From positions 3,913,001 to 3,977,000 of the forward strand of contig NZ_CP104467.1 in assembly GCF_025369935.1 (NCBI RefSeq): 64,000 nucleotides of DNA, written 5' to 3'. Below, piece after piece: positions 25,549 through 33,271 of this stretch. The position numbers and the translations under genes were made by a program. Positions within the stretch are counted from its first letter, which is position 1; each line of letters starts with the position of its first letter. Under the pieces are notes generated by a model. The model was not told the DNA's origin and made no database searches. It worked only from the letters and a program-made list of their open reading frames with translations. The DNA comes from Paenibacillus andongensis (GTDB lineage Bacteria; Bacillota; Bacilli; Paenibacillales; NBRC-103111).

Positions 25549-26800
25549 CTTGTTCACCTCCTTTCAACCCATTTTTCATGAATCTGCGCCTGATCGATTG
25601 AAGCCATGAATGTATAAGCATTGCGGTTGGAAGCAAACACATACCGATCAATAGGATGCCTGCTGCGAAATTCCACGATCGAAGCGGCATTGTGGACAGT
25701 TGTGCAAGCGAAGCGGTCAAGAGCCTATATAGACTTGGAAGTTGAAAAAAGAGCCATCCTGCTACAGTTACAGTAACTCCGACCATATAGAACCAGGCAA
25801 ATCCATAAATGATTTTCTTTTCACGGGGCGGGACCTCGTCCCATTGCTCGGTCAAATAGGGATTTGATATCAAGCAGCGCTTGAAATATAAAAAAGTATG
25901 CTCAAGCAGATCCGGGCAGCGAAAAACATTCGTGAACACATAATATAAATCGGTTTTCATAAAAAACAGAAACTGGAACAGGATCAGTGCCATTCCATTG
26001 CAGTTGATCAAACGGATCGTGAACAGGACATTCTCATTCATGCCTATCACTTGCAGGTCATAAAGCCATTCGAGCCATATCCCAGTCGATAAAAAAACAA
26101 CATCCCAGCACATTCCTGCTAAAAAAGCGCTGTATCTCTGATTTCGCGGAACGACGACAATACCGGACATATCGGTTTCGGCAACCGGAAACAGAAACCT
26201 GTGTCCGAGACCGATTCTGCAGTTGACTCCCAGAGAACGAGCGGCTATCAAATGCGCAAATTCATGTAGATAGAGGAAAAACCAAGAAGCGGCAAGTGAA
26301 ATGATGGTGATTAGAGGCGTAGTAGGAGTTCGCAGGAAGTCTTTATAGCTCGGGAAGTATCCGGGATGAAAGAATACGATGCTTGCAGCGGATAGAAATA
26401 TGGCTAAATACATGAAATATGAGACCGGATTGAAGAAAAAACGGCCGGTTTTAGCAGGAAGCCAAGTGAAATGCGCCTTGATTCGCTCCCGGCTGTTGAC
26501 GATGCTGCCATCCAAGCGGTATACGAGTTTATGTGCTTCCAGCTCTTCGACAAATGCGGTAACGTCGATAGGTTCAGCGTATTTTTGATACAAAACGCGT
26601 TCCACTTCACCGATTGTGAATCCTCGCTGCAATAATTCAATCGTTTCGTGACCGATCGCAGGCAGCGCGATGAACGTTCCGGTTTCCCGTCGGCCGATAA
26701 CTACCTCGTCTTCATTTTCGATATAAAAAACGAGCTCGTGCAGCTCGACGGCACAGTGTTTCCCCACCCTTCCGTTTGACGTTGAGCCCTCTTGGAGCAT
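25535..26800 (-). CDS. M50-type membrane metalloprotease with PqqD-like N-terminal domain
   Basis: The 421-residue protein begins with a PqqD-like winged-helix segment (GRRETGTFIALPAIGHETIE to VEELEAHKLVYRLDG, about 35-100). About six membrane helices follow, and the zinc site HEFAH near residue 180 lies in FFLYLHEFAHLIAARSLGVN. M50 proteases cut within membranes; the PqqD-like part binds RiPP precursors. It could mature or export the Asn-ended peptides, or process the 40-residue secreted peptide encoded just before it. Known microcin C operons do not, to my knowledge, use such a protein. ATG 26800 lies five bases after the preceding stop, suggesting coupling; GTG at codon 12 is an alternative. 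Confidence 0.82.
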   Translation of the reverse strand: MLQEGSTSNGRVGKHCAVELHELVFYIENEDEVVIGRRETGTFIALPAIGHETIELLQRGFTIGEVERVLYQKYAEPIDVTAFVEELEAHKLVYRLDGSIVNSRERIKAHFTWLPAKTGRFFFNPVSYFMYLAIFLSAASIVFFHPGYFPSYKDFLRTPTTPLITIISLAASWFFLYLHEFAHLIAARSLGVNCRIGLGHRFLFPVAETDMSGIVVVPRNQRYSAFLAGMCWDVVFLSTGIWLEWLYDLQVIGMNENVLFTIRLINCNGMALILFQFLFFMKTDLYYVFTNVFRCPDLLEHTFLYFKRCLISNPYLTEQWDEVPPREKKIIYGFAWFYMVGVTVTVAGWLFFQLPSLYRLLTASLAQLSTMPLRSWNFAAGILLIGMCLLPTAMLIHSWLQSIRRRFMKNGLKGGEQVEKN

Positions 26801-26805
26801 GAAAC

Positions 26806-26928
26806 TCAGTGCTGCCCTTCGTACTCATTTACTTTTCTGGCAAAGGCGTGATCGTCGGAACCGTAAAGACCGGAACCAATCAAGGTGACAGCTGCGACCA
26901 ACAGGCATAACACAACTTTTTTCAACAT
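26806..26928 (-). CDS. 40-residue secreted peptide, first gene of the microcin C-like operon
   Basis: This short frame has a signal peptide (MLKKVVLCLLVAAVTLIGSG) and a likely AFA cleavage site, which would release the decapeptide RKVNEYEGQH. GGAGG lies six bases before the ATG. It ends five bases before the M50 gene and is the first gene after the palindromic promoter element at 26991. Size and layout recall Phr-type signalling peptides, but no Rap-like receptor is near. It might instead be an immunity or accessory peptide. Role unknown. Confidence 0.65.
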   Translation of the reverse strand: MLKKVVLCLLVAAVTLIGSGLYGSDDHAFARKVNEYEGQH

Positions 26929-26990
26929 AAAGCATCCTCCTTTAACAAATGGTGACCTTCAACATCATCTTATCAATTTGATTGTCTTCG

Positions 26991-27034
26991 GCCATCTAAC
27001 GAAAGATATATAAACCGGTTATATCTTTTGACAA
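26991..27034 (-). promoter_or_regulatory. Palindromic promoter element, copy B, ahead of the microcin C-like operon
   Basis: Perfect 9-base arms AAAGATATA/TATATCTTT flank a TAAACCGGT centre. On the minus strand TTGTCA (27029-27034) and TATATA sit 16 bases apart and fit a -35/-10 pair, with the palindrome between them. That geometry suits an operator. The element recurs at 24083-24123. Confidence 0.6.
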
Positions 27035-27043
27035 TAACTAAAA

Positions 27044-27066
27044 GACTACGGCTATTTGCCGCAGTC
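27044..27066 (-). terminator. Hairpin at the end of the polymerase relic
   Basis: GACTACGGC pairs with GCCGCAGTC (one mismatch), followed on the minus strand by CTTTTAG. The same hairpin type ends the peptide operon at 24153-24181. Confidence 0.5.
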
Positions 27067-27515
27067 CATAATTGCTTTACTCCCAAAACGGTCTTTAATA
27101 CCATCAAGGACACTATCTAGTTTTCGTAGCTTCGTTACGTCTTCAAAGAGATCCAACTGTGTGACTTCCTCGTCATCAAGTGATCCTAGCGTAACGCCGA
27201 CTTTGCGCACCGGATGACCATTCCAGATACGATGAAATATCTCGCGAGCGGACCCGAGAACTTTTAGTGTATTGTTCGTGGCAAAATGCATTTTGCGCTG
27301 CTGACACCGTTAGCTGTACGCCACATGACATCCGCTTGATTGTCCGATTGTTTACCAAAGCGTGCACGAAACTTCTGTTTGAGAATGTGTAGCGGCATCC
27401 TGGCTACGTGACCGATCATAGTCATGCCAAGTGTGACAAAGTGTCTCGTCATGCGCGAACCAACTCCATACATCTTATCTACACTTAAAGGCCATAAGAC
27501 ACGTTCTACATCCCT
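27052..27515 (-). pseudogene. Y-family DNA polymerase (UvrX/DinB-like), C-terminal part, frameshifted and deleted
   Basis: The upstream frame reads LWPLSVDKMYGVGSRMTRHF, then MIGHVARMPLHILKQKFRAR, the helix-hairpin-helix part of UvrX-like polymerases. After VMWRTANGV it goes out of frame. A second frame supplies GSAREIFHRIWNGHPVRKVG and LDDEEVTQLDLFED, the little-finger and beta-clamp-binding end. The catalytic palm is missing. It is a relic of a translesion polymerase gene. Confidence 0.8.
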
Positions 27516-27529
27516 TGATGTCGCGCTTT

Positions 27530-27740
27530 TTCATAATGTTCTTAATATTTTGCAATTCAGGGTAGGTAGCGTTCTCCACTTCTTTTAAGTGAAACAGAAC
27601 ATGACTATTTATGATTTTATCTTTGTGAACTTTGAGTTCATCCGAATCCTTACCAGCATATCGAGCAAAATAGGAAGCAGTGTAAACTCCTTGATTAATT
27701 GAACATCCTCGTCAGTCTCAATATTTGTAATGACACTCAT
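27530..27740 (-). pseudogene. Disrupted small gene upstream of the polymerase relic
   Basis: A frame with a good ribosome site (GAGGTGATTAA) starts MSVITNIETDEDVQLIKEFT and continues LLPILLDML. It then shifts to another frame reading SYFARYAGKDSDELKVHKDK, up to KNIMKKRDIK. I do not recognise the family. Its place just before a UvrX-type gene suggests a former partner. Confidence 0.45.
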
Positions 27741-27966
27741 TTAATCACCTCAAAAATAAGAACTTTTGTTTGTGTTCTATGTTATATACCAAAGACGTAT
27801 CGCCTATGCAACACAATTTTTGTGGAGATGTTTTGATCATATTCCATGTCAGAAAATATTACTTATCAACCGAAAATCGTGGTTTTGCGTCATGTTTAGT
27901 CACATAGTACAACCAAAACCATATATAATATACCAAGCGTTATTTGTTTGAAGGAGGAAGGTAACT

Positions 27967-28929
27967 ATGGCTTGGAAACCGAGAAAAGTCGCTATTGTCG
28001 GGATGGGATTAGTTGGTTCAAACTGTGCTTACGCCATAATCAATCAGTCCGTTTGCGAAGAATTGATGCTTATTAATCGCACGCCAGACTACGCATTGGC
28101 TCAAGCATTAGACCTGTCTCACTGTATGGACTTCACTCAATCGCGGACCAAGGTATTTGCGGGCAATTTCGATCAATGTGGGGATGTAGATGTAGTGATT
28201 CTGACACCTGGGGCAAGCATGAACAAAAATCAGAACCGTCTTGATCTGATGGAATCTTCCATTCATATCATGAAGAATATCATTCAACCGATCATCCAAA
28301 GCGGGTTTAACGGAATCTTCCTTGTTGCCACAAATCCTGTGGACATCATTACATATATCGTATGGAAATTATCGGGTCTTCCCCGAAATCGTGTGATCGG
28401 AACAGGCACCTCCATCGATAGTTCACGGCTGAAAACGATCTTATCCGAAATCTTTCCAGTCGAACCGAAGAGCGTTCAAGGGTATGTACTCGGTGAACAT
28501 GGTGACTCCCAGTTCGTGGCTTGGTCACACGTAACCATTGGCGGTAAACCGCTGCATCAGATCATAAGCCAGCATCCGCATCGATTCGGTCTCGTCGATC
28601 TTGATCAATTGGAGCAACGGACCAAACTGGCTGGATGGGAAATATTCAACCTTAAAGGATCCACTTCTTTTGGTATCGGCAATGCATTGGCTTTCATCAC
28701 TCGATCTGTGCTAAATGATGATCATAAGATTATCGCCGTATCCGCGATCTTAGATGGAGAATACGGTGAGAGAAACGTATGTATTGGCGTTCCTGCCATC
28801 ATATCTCGAGATGGAGTTAAGGAAGTAGTTGAGCTACATCTCGATAATATGGAACAAGAGAAACTTAGTTACTCCTGTAGCGTAATTCGTAAGCACCTTC
28901 TCCAAGCGTCTATTATCGGCAGTTTGTGA
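27967..28929 (+). CDS. ldh: L-lactate dehydrogenase
   Basis: The 320-residue protein has the NAD-binding VAIVGMGLVGSNCAYAI loop. The coenzyme loop TPGASMNKNQNRLDLMESS follows; here the usual QKPGETR arm reads NKNQNRLDL. The segment TNPVDIITYIVWKLSGLP and the active-site histidine in VLGEHGDSQFVAWSH are present. It reduces pyruvate to L-lactate to recycle NADH during fermentation. Length is normal, and GAAGGAGGAAGG precedes the ATG. It stands alone, which is usual for ldh in Bacillales. Malate dehydrogenase is the main alternative, but the EHGDSQ motif and loop favour lactate. Confidence 0.92.
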   Translation: MAWKPRKVAIVGMGLVGSNCAYAIINQSVCEELMLINRTPDYALAQALDLSHCMDFTQSRTKVFAGNFDQCGDVDVVILTPGASMNKNQNRLDLMESSIHIMKNIIQPIIQSGFNGIFLVATNPVDIITYIVWKLSGLPRNRVIGTGTSIDSSRLKTILSEIFPVEPKSVQGYVLGEHGDSQFVAWSHVTIGGKPLHQIISQHPHRFGLVDLDQLEQRTKLAGWEIFNLKGSTSFGIGNALAFITRSVLNDDHKIIAVSAILDGEYGERNVCIGVPAIISRDGVKEVVELHLDNMEQEKLSYSCSVIRKHLLQASIIGSL

Positions 28930-29009
28930 TGCCCAAAACGGACAATAAGGGAATCCAATCAAGTACCGAATAGTAAGAAGTTTATGCCCTGCTAGGAGGA
29001 AATCTTTCA

Positions 29010-29602
29010 TCATGCTCTCTGCATCCCAATCCAACCGCATGTCCAAAACTTCGAATCTACATCTACTGATGATAAGTTATTTAAAATATTTAGGGTAAAC
29101 CGTTCATCAACTATTCGAATTATTTTATTTTTAAAACCAACTATTCCTCCTCCATGATGAATTTGTCTCAGATTTCCATTATTATTTATAAACCAACCGT
29201 AACCATAGCCAAAATCGTGGGGAGTGAACATTCTTTCGAGACTCTCTTTTTTTATTAGGCATTCCGAATATAACGCTTGATCCCACTTATATAAATCTCC
29301 AGTTATTGAATATAGATTTGTTCCTCAAGCATCATAATTGCCATTGCTGTAAACTGCTTCGTTATCGATCCAATTCTGAATTTTGTATCGGCAGTATTCT
29401 TTACTTGGTGCTCTCGATTTGCAAATCTATATCCTTGATTAATAATGATTTTATCTTTTTTGGAGAGCAACACACATTCACTAAATTCATTTTTACTTTG
29501 CAATGATGATAATAATTCATTTACCTGAACAGCTAATAGTTGCAAAGAGTCATCCCCTTTTAGTTGATAACACAATTCTACAGGGAATAATTGTAAATTC
29601 AA
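29010..29602 (-). pseudogene. Beta-lactamase-like serine hydrolase with a large internal deletion
   Basis: The N-terminal part (to about 29303) holds the SxxK nucleophile motif in TKFRIGSITKQFTAMAIMML. A second frame then reads TGDLYKWDQALYSECLIKK, FGYGYGWFINN and IHHGGGIVGF, the last being the HxG-type third motif of class C-like hydrolases. The middle 150 or so residues with the YxN motif are missing, and the two parts are out of frame. Not functional. Confidence 0.8.
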
Positions 29603-29641
29603 GACTCATAATTATTTCGCCATTATGGTATAAATGATATA

Positions 29642-29671
29642 GGAAGGTTCTGTCGGACCTTCCTTTTTTGT
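29642..29671. terminator. Terminator
   Basis: GGAAGGT pairs perfectly with ACCTTCC, followed by six T on the plus strand. It stands upstream of the hydrolase relic. Confidence 0.7.
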
Positions 29672-29703
29672 TTTTCAAATCTACTGGTTGAAACCACGCT
29701 CTA

Positions 29704-29799
29704 CTGCCCGTTAGTTCAACGCCGTCCGCTTGAGTTTAATACTTTATTTATACAAAACACACACTGGCCGCACTATCGTCAAAGTGTCATGGCTCTCCT
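29704..29799. repeat. 96-bp repeat, copy 2 (partner 11936-12031)
   Basis: Identical to the 11.9-kb copy except for one base, same orientation, and again beginning with the dispersed-repeat left arm. Confidence 0.92.
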
Positions 29800-29844
29800 G
29801 TGCATATTGAATAGTACATAAATATACCTAAATATAAATCAATG

Positions 29845-29880
29845 AGGCCACTACCATTGTCGGAAGTGGCCTTGTTCTTA
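29845..29880. terminator. Terminator hairpin downstream of the CBO0543-like gene
   Basis: AGGCCACT pairs with AGTGGCCT across a 12-base loop, with T-rich sequence on the plus-strand side. The minus-strand gene ends 68 bases to the right. Confidence 0.5.
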
Positions 29881-29939
29881 TTTTCTGATGTGTATTTTCT
29901 ACTCCATAGAAAAATGAAATCTAAGTCTTTGTGTTTCGG

Positions 29940-30470
29940 TCACCTTGCTTTCTTTCTCCAATGTAAGGGACGCCAATTCAATTCTTGGTCATTCTTATGG
30001 TTTGCCTTCGGCTCCTTGAACACTTCATCTTGCCACATTTGATATAGATAAATGATCAGTGCAAAACCGACCATCATAGCAATAGTAGCTATTGTAGGCA
30101 AAGTCGATTCACTCGAAACAAGCCCCAGTCGTTGCCATATCGGGTAAACGATGTACATAAATAGCCCGTCCAAAAGGACATTGACAATTAGATATATCCA
30201 AAATTTCCCGAATGTGAAGCGGAATATCCATATAACAATAACCAAGTATGCTCCATACACCCAAGGAACCGGGAGGATTTTGTCCCAACCGAACAGACTG
30301 GAACCTGTCTCTTCCCACCATCCGTAATGGTAAGCAGCTTGATAAGCCAAGGTATCGAGGACGGTCATAAATAGAGCGACAGGCATATACCTGCGTACAG
30401 TATCCATTTTCAAAAACAACAATGACGTCCAAGGTAATATTAGTAAAGACCATAGAATAATTACTTGCAT
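29940..30470 (-). CDS. CBO0543-like integral membrane protein
   Basis: The 176-residue protein has four to five membrane helices (VIILWSLLILPWTSLLFLKM; PVALFMTVLDTLAYQAAYHY; WVYGAYLVIVIWIFRFTFG). It ends in a basic cytosolic tail (NWRPLHWRKKAR). Length and pattern fit the CBO0543 family, with the conserved aromatic turn GWWEETGSSLFGWDK. Function is unknown. The 7.5-kb and 63.3-kb genes encode relatives, though the three share little direct identity. A start at ATG 30470 is supported by AAGGGG. Confidence 0.7.
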   Translation of the reverse strand: MQVIILWSLLILPWTSLLFLKMDTVRRYMPVALFMTVLDTLAYQAAYHYGWWEETGSSLFGWDKILPVPWVYGAYLVIVIWIFRFTFGKFWIYLIVNVLLDGLFMYIVYPIWQRLGLVSSESTLPTIATIAMMVGFALIIYLYQMWQDEVFKEPKANHKNDQELNWRPLHWRKKAR

Positions 30471-30576
30471 GACATTGAACCCCTTATTTTTTTCTTGTAG
30501 TGTTATTCCAAGTCCCTTAATTTATTCGTTTCGTCCAAAAAATACTCAGAGTAGCTTATCGTTGGCTTTAACGAAA

Positions 30577-30614
30577 CCAGGGAACAGCTACCGACGTGGT
30601 GAGTTGCTCCCTGG
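30577..30614. terminator. Imperfect hairpin
   Basis: CCAGGGAACA pairs with TGCTCCCTGG, with a mismatch, around a long loop. It may end transcription from either side; no T run makes this weak. The surrounding 30471-30782 holds no gene I can support. Confidence 0.35.
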
Positions 30615-30782
30615 CTGGTTATTGCGCTATAGATCAATAAATCAGGTTTAAGTACATTACTTTCATTTATTATCGAGTGACAATGTGTAGTGAATCCCAT
30701 TCTCCGCCTGAAAATTTAATAATTGGGTATTTTTGGTGCTTATTACGGATAACTTCAGCTGAATTCCCTTCTTTTTGTAAAG

Positions 30783-31082
30783 TTAATACATTATGTTTAA
30801 TTGATAATAAATATCAAAAGCATGCCCAGGTGTATCGATTACTTTCCATGTCGCATTTCTGGATGTAAACGTTTCAGGCATAGCCTTAGCATGAAACGGC
30901 TTTCTTCTCCCCCAAAAGAGTTGTCTATATAAAGGATAATCTGCACGACGTGCGCAATAATCAATTGTTTTTTCATTTAAATAAATTGGTAGTTTCTTAG
31001 TTTCTTCAATATAAGCGGCACAACCTGAATGATCTTCATGAAAATGAGTTATCATTACTTGATCAAAATCTGCTTGGCTAAC
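30783..31082 (-). pseudogene. Metallo-beta-lactamase-fold hydrolase fragment, cut by IS110
   Basis: The frame holds the zinc motif HFHEDHSG and, farther on, IDTPGHA, the metal-binding end of the next MBL motif. Upstream the frame continues to ANQADFDQVMITHF and then meets the IS110 left end. After TPGHAFD the protein departs from the family and stops. Both ends are lost, so the gene is dead. Confidence 0.75.
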
Positions 31083-31131
31083 CTCCCGTTAGATTCCTGT
31101 AGATGGATAAATTTCAGCTTTGTAAAAAAAG

Positions 31132-31202
31132 GAGCGCCTCTGTACGATGGAAGTACGCTACGGGTCAAAAGCCCTTTAATTCCATCATCCAGGAGGACGC
31201 TC
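31132..31202 (+). ncRNA. Structured leader of IS110, candidate bridge RNA
   Basis: Three nested stems can form: GAGCG (31132) with CGCTC (31198), GATGGAA (31146) with TTCCATC (31180), and GGG (31162) with CCC (31172). IS110-group elements encode a bridge RNA in the leader that pairs with target and donor DNA. This is a structural guess; the RNA limits are not known. Confidence 0.4.
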
Positions 31203-31206
31203 TACT

Positions 31207-32472
31207 ATGAAGTTTAAATCACAAGATAAGCAAAATCAACTCATTGAAAACATTACCTTTAATCATATTGTTGTTGGTGTAGACATTGCTCAGGAGGCCC
31301 ATGTTGCCAGAGCGGTTAACTTTCGAGGTGTCGCTCTCGGTAATCCTTTAGTGTTTAGTAATGACGAGGATGGATTCAAGTCCCTCGACCGTTGGATTCG
31401 CGACTTGTTAGCTTCATTTAAATTATCTCAAGTTATCGTTGGTATGGAACCCACTGGCCATTACTGGCTAAGCCTTGCCGGGTGGCTCAAAAACAAAGCC
31501 ATTGAAGCCGTACTTGTTAATCCTCACCTAGTTAAAAAGAATAAAGAAAACCGCGACAATACACGCTCTAAAAGCGACAAAAAAGATGCTTTAGTTATTG
31601 CCGACATGGTGAAAAACGGCTACTACTCCCCTGTCCGCTTCCATTCTTCCGAATACGCGGAGCTGCGAGTGCTTATGGCTAACCGAGAAACGGTCGTTAA
31701 ACGACTCGTAAGTGCCGTTAACCAGATCCACCGCTGGGTCGACATTGTCTTCCCTGAACTGAGACAAGTCTTTAAAATCTTAACTTGCAAGGGTGCATTG
31801 TTAACCCTTCGGCTTTTTCCGCTCCCGGCTGAGCTATGTAAACTAAGTCCTGACGATGTAATTAAAGGATGGCAGAAATCAATGAAGCGGCATTCTGGTG
31901 TGCGTAGAGCTCATCTACTCATCGATCTTGCCAAGAAAACTATTGGATCTAAGCAGGCAACACATGCTTACAAACTCCATCTAGAGCAGCTCCTTGAGGA
32001 GCATGACTTAGCCACTAAACAACTGCAGAGGATAGAAAAAGAAGCCAAAGACGTTGTTGAACGTATCCCCTATTCAGGAAAAATGCTTGCCATTACTGGA
32101 ATAAGTCCAATTGCTCTAGCTGGTGTTTTAGGAGAGTCTGGGGATCTTAGAGGTTATGCGCACGGGAACGCTCTACTCCGTCACGCAGGACTTAATATAA
32201 CCGAAGCAAGCTCTGGGAAATGGAAGGGACAACTGAAGCTCAGCAAACGAGGTCGTCCACGTCTGCGTCACTTTCTTTATTTAATTACGATGTGCATGGT
32301 CATGAGTAACCAAGAATTTAAAGCCATACACCACTACAATGTTCAGGTGAAAAAGCTTAAAAAGATGAAGTCTATCATGAAGCTATGTGGAAAGCTAGCT
32401 CGACTCTTAGTAGGAATGGCTCGTAGTGATGAAGCTTACAACCGCGATAAAATCTTTGTATTAGCAGCTTAA
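31207..32472 (+). CDS. IS110 family transposase (intact)
   Basis: The 421-residue protein has the RuvC-like DEDD residues: VGVDIAQEAH near 27, GMEPTGHYW near 86, and the Asp pair in SKSDKKDALVIADM near 120. The C-terminal transposase_20 domain holds the helix-hairpin-helix ITGISPIALAGVLGESGDL. The catalytic-serine region NITEASSGKWKGQLKLSKRG is also present. No stop or shift interrupts it, so it may be active. It recombines a circular intermediate into targets chosen by a bridge RNA. CAGGAGG precedes the ATG. Confidence 0.95.
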   Translation: MKFKSQDKQNQLIENITFNHIVVGVDIAQEAHVARAVNFRGVALGNPLVFSNDEDGFKSLDRWIRDLLASFKLSQVIVGMEPTGHYWLSLAGWLKNKAIEAVLVNPHLVKKNKENRDNTRSKSDKKDALVIADMVKNGYYSPVRFHSSEYAELRVLMANRETVVKRLVSAVNQIHRWVDIVFPELRQVFKILTCKGALLTLRLFPLPAELCKLSPDDVIKGWQKSMKRHSGVRRAHLLIDLAKKTIGSKQATHAYKLHLEQLLEEHDLATKQLQRIEKEAKDVVERIPYSGKMLAITGISPIALAGVLGESGDLRGYAHGNALLRHAGLNITEASSGKWKGQLKLSKRGRPRLRHFLYLITMCMVMSNQEFKAIHHYNVQVKKLKKMKSIMKLCGKLARLLVGMARSDEAYNRDKIFVLAA

Positions 32473-32840
32473 AATAAACCTTATCTCACGCAAGTTGGCG
32501 TATTCGCAGGAGACAAAGAAAGCACGGAGTATCGGGATACATTACGCAAAAAGGCTCTGACCTGTTCCGTTAGAAAGACCGACCTCCACCCCTTAGATAG
32601 ATGTAACGAAGGAATGATAGGGCGCTTGACCCGTTGAGACATGGGAGTGAAAATCGCTAAGGGCATCGTGGAGAATACGTGCAGCATTTGGAATGAATTG
32701 GGTGATTCAACTCCACCTCTGTTCCCGCATGCCTTTTTAACGACACATCCTAATATGTCTCGCTATCTTTCATTCATCATTGATATCTAAAGGATGAAAT
32801 CCTGCGAATAGACGAGCTTGCGTGAGGAAATCAAATCATA
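32473..32840. other. Gene-free stretch right of IS110
   Basis: No coding frame with support. GC-rich with several short self-complementary segments. It may be the right non-coding part of the element (IS1111-like layout) or unrelated flanking DNA. Confidence 0.4.
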
Positions 32841-32921
32841 CCGAGGGAGCTTAATGAAATAAGGAGCTGTCCCGAATTCGAGCTTCGATAAAGTAGGTGA
32901 ATTTGCATCGTAAGACTACAA

Positions 32922-33030
32922 TGTAGGACATTTGTGCATTTTTAGTTGACAAAAATGTGCCTACATAAAAATAAAAAAGCCTGATTATTCAAGCCTTTAC
33001 TGAATAAATTATGTAGGCACTTTTGTGTCA
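32922..33030. repeat. Cluster of three inverted copies of a TGTAGGCAC-type motif
   Basis: TGTAGGACATTTGTG (32922) is followed by CAAAAATGTGCCTACA on the other strand (32951) and again TGTAGGCACTTTTGTG on the plus strand (33012). The last two form a 22-base inverted repeat with two or three mismatches and a 40-base gap. Such clusters occur at transposon ends or recombinase sites; no matching enzyme gene is next to it. Confidence 0.6.
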
Positions 33031-33052
33031 TTGGACACTAACGTATTGACTT

Positions 33053-33119
33053 TTGACAAGAACATATATCGTTAAAACAAAAAAAGCCGCGACAACAATT
33101 GACAAAAACATATATCGTT
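33053..33119. repeat. Tandem promoter-like repeat
   Basis: TTGACAAGAACATATATCGT at 33053 recurs at 33099 with one change, 46 bases apart. Both contain a perfect -35 box (TTGACA). No plausible plus-strand gene follows. Confidence 0.5.
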
Positions 33120-33226
33120 TCCCCAAAGTTTTCCTCCTGACTTTTTGCCCCGGCCTGATTGAGTTAATTTATAAGGGAATTAACTTTGTTTGTTCCATCT
33201 TGTTTATTGCAAATGAAACATTTAAT

Positions 33227-33253
33227 AATAAGACCCTCTTTTATTGTCTTATT
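33227..33253 (-). terminator. Probable terminator of the beta-lactamase-like gene
   Basis: AATAAGAC pairs perfectly with GTCTTATT, 19 bases past the stop. A second hairpin (AGTTAATT/AATTAACT) lies at 33162-33185. Confidence 0.5.
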
Positions 33254-33271
33254 GATTTTATTTTTGCAGGA

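Larger units (their letters stand above)
31083..32480 (+). mobile_element. IS110 family insertion sequence
   Basis: The left end is near 31083, where the MBL gene is interrupted. The element has a 124-base leader with stem-loops and one intact transposase gene. IS110 elements lack long terminal inverted repeats, so the ends cannot be set exactly; the right end may extend into the gene-free stretch to about 32830. Confidence 0.8.

Noticed and set aside
24203..26928. Reading the peptide block as a lasso peptide, sactipeptide, lanthipeptide or thiazole system
   Set aside because: No asparagine-synthetase-like cyclase, radical SAM enzyme, LanM/LanB or YcaO protein is present. The peptides lack Cys and any Ser, and both end in Asn beside an MccB-like enzyme.
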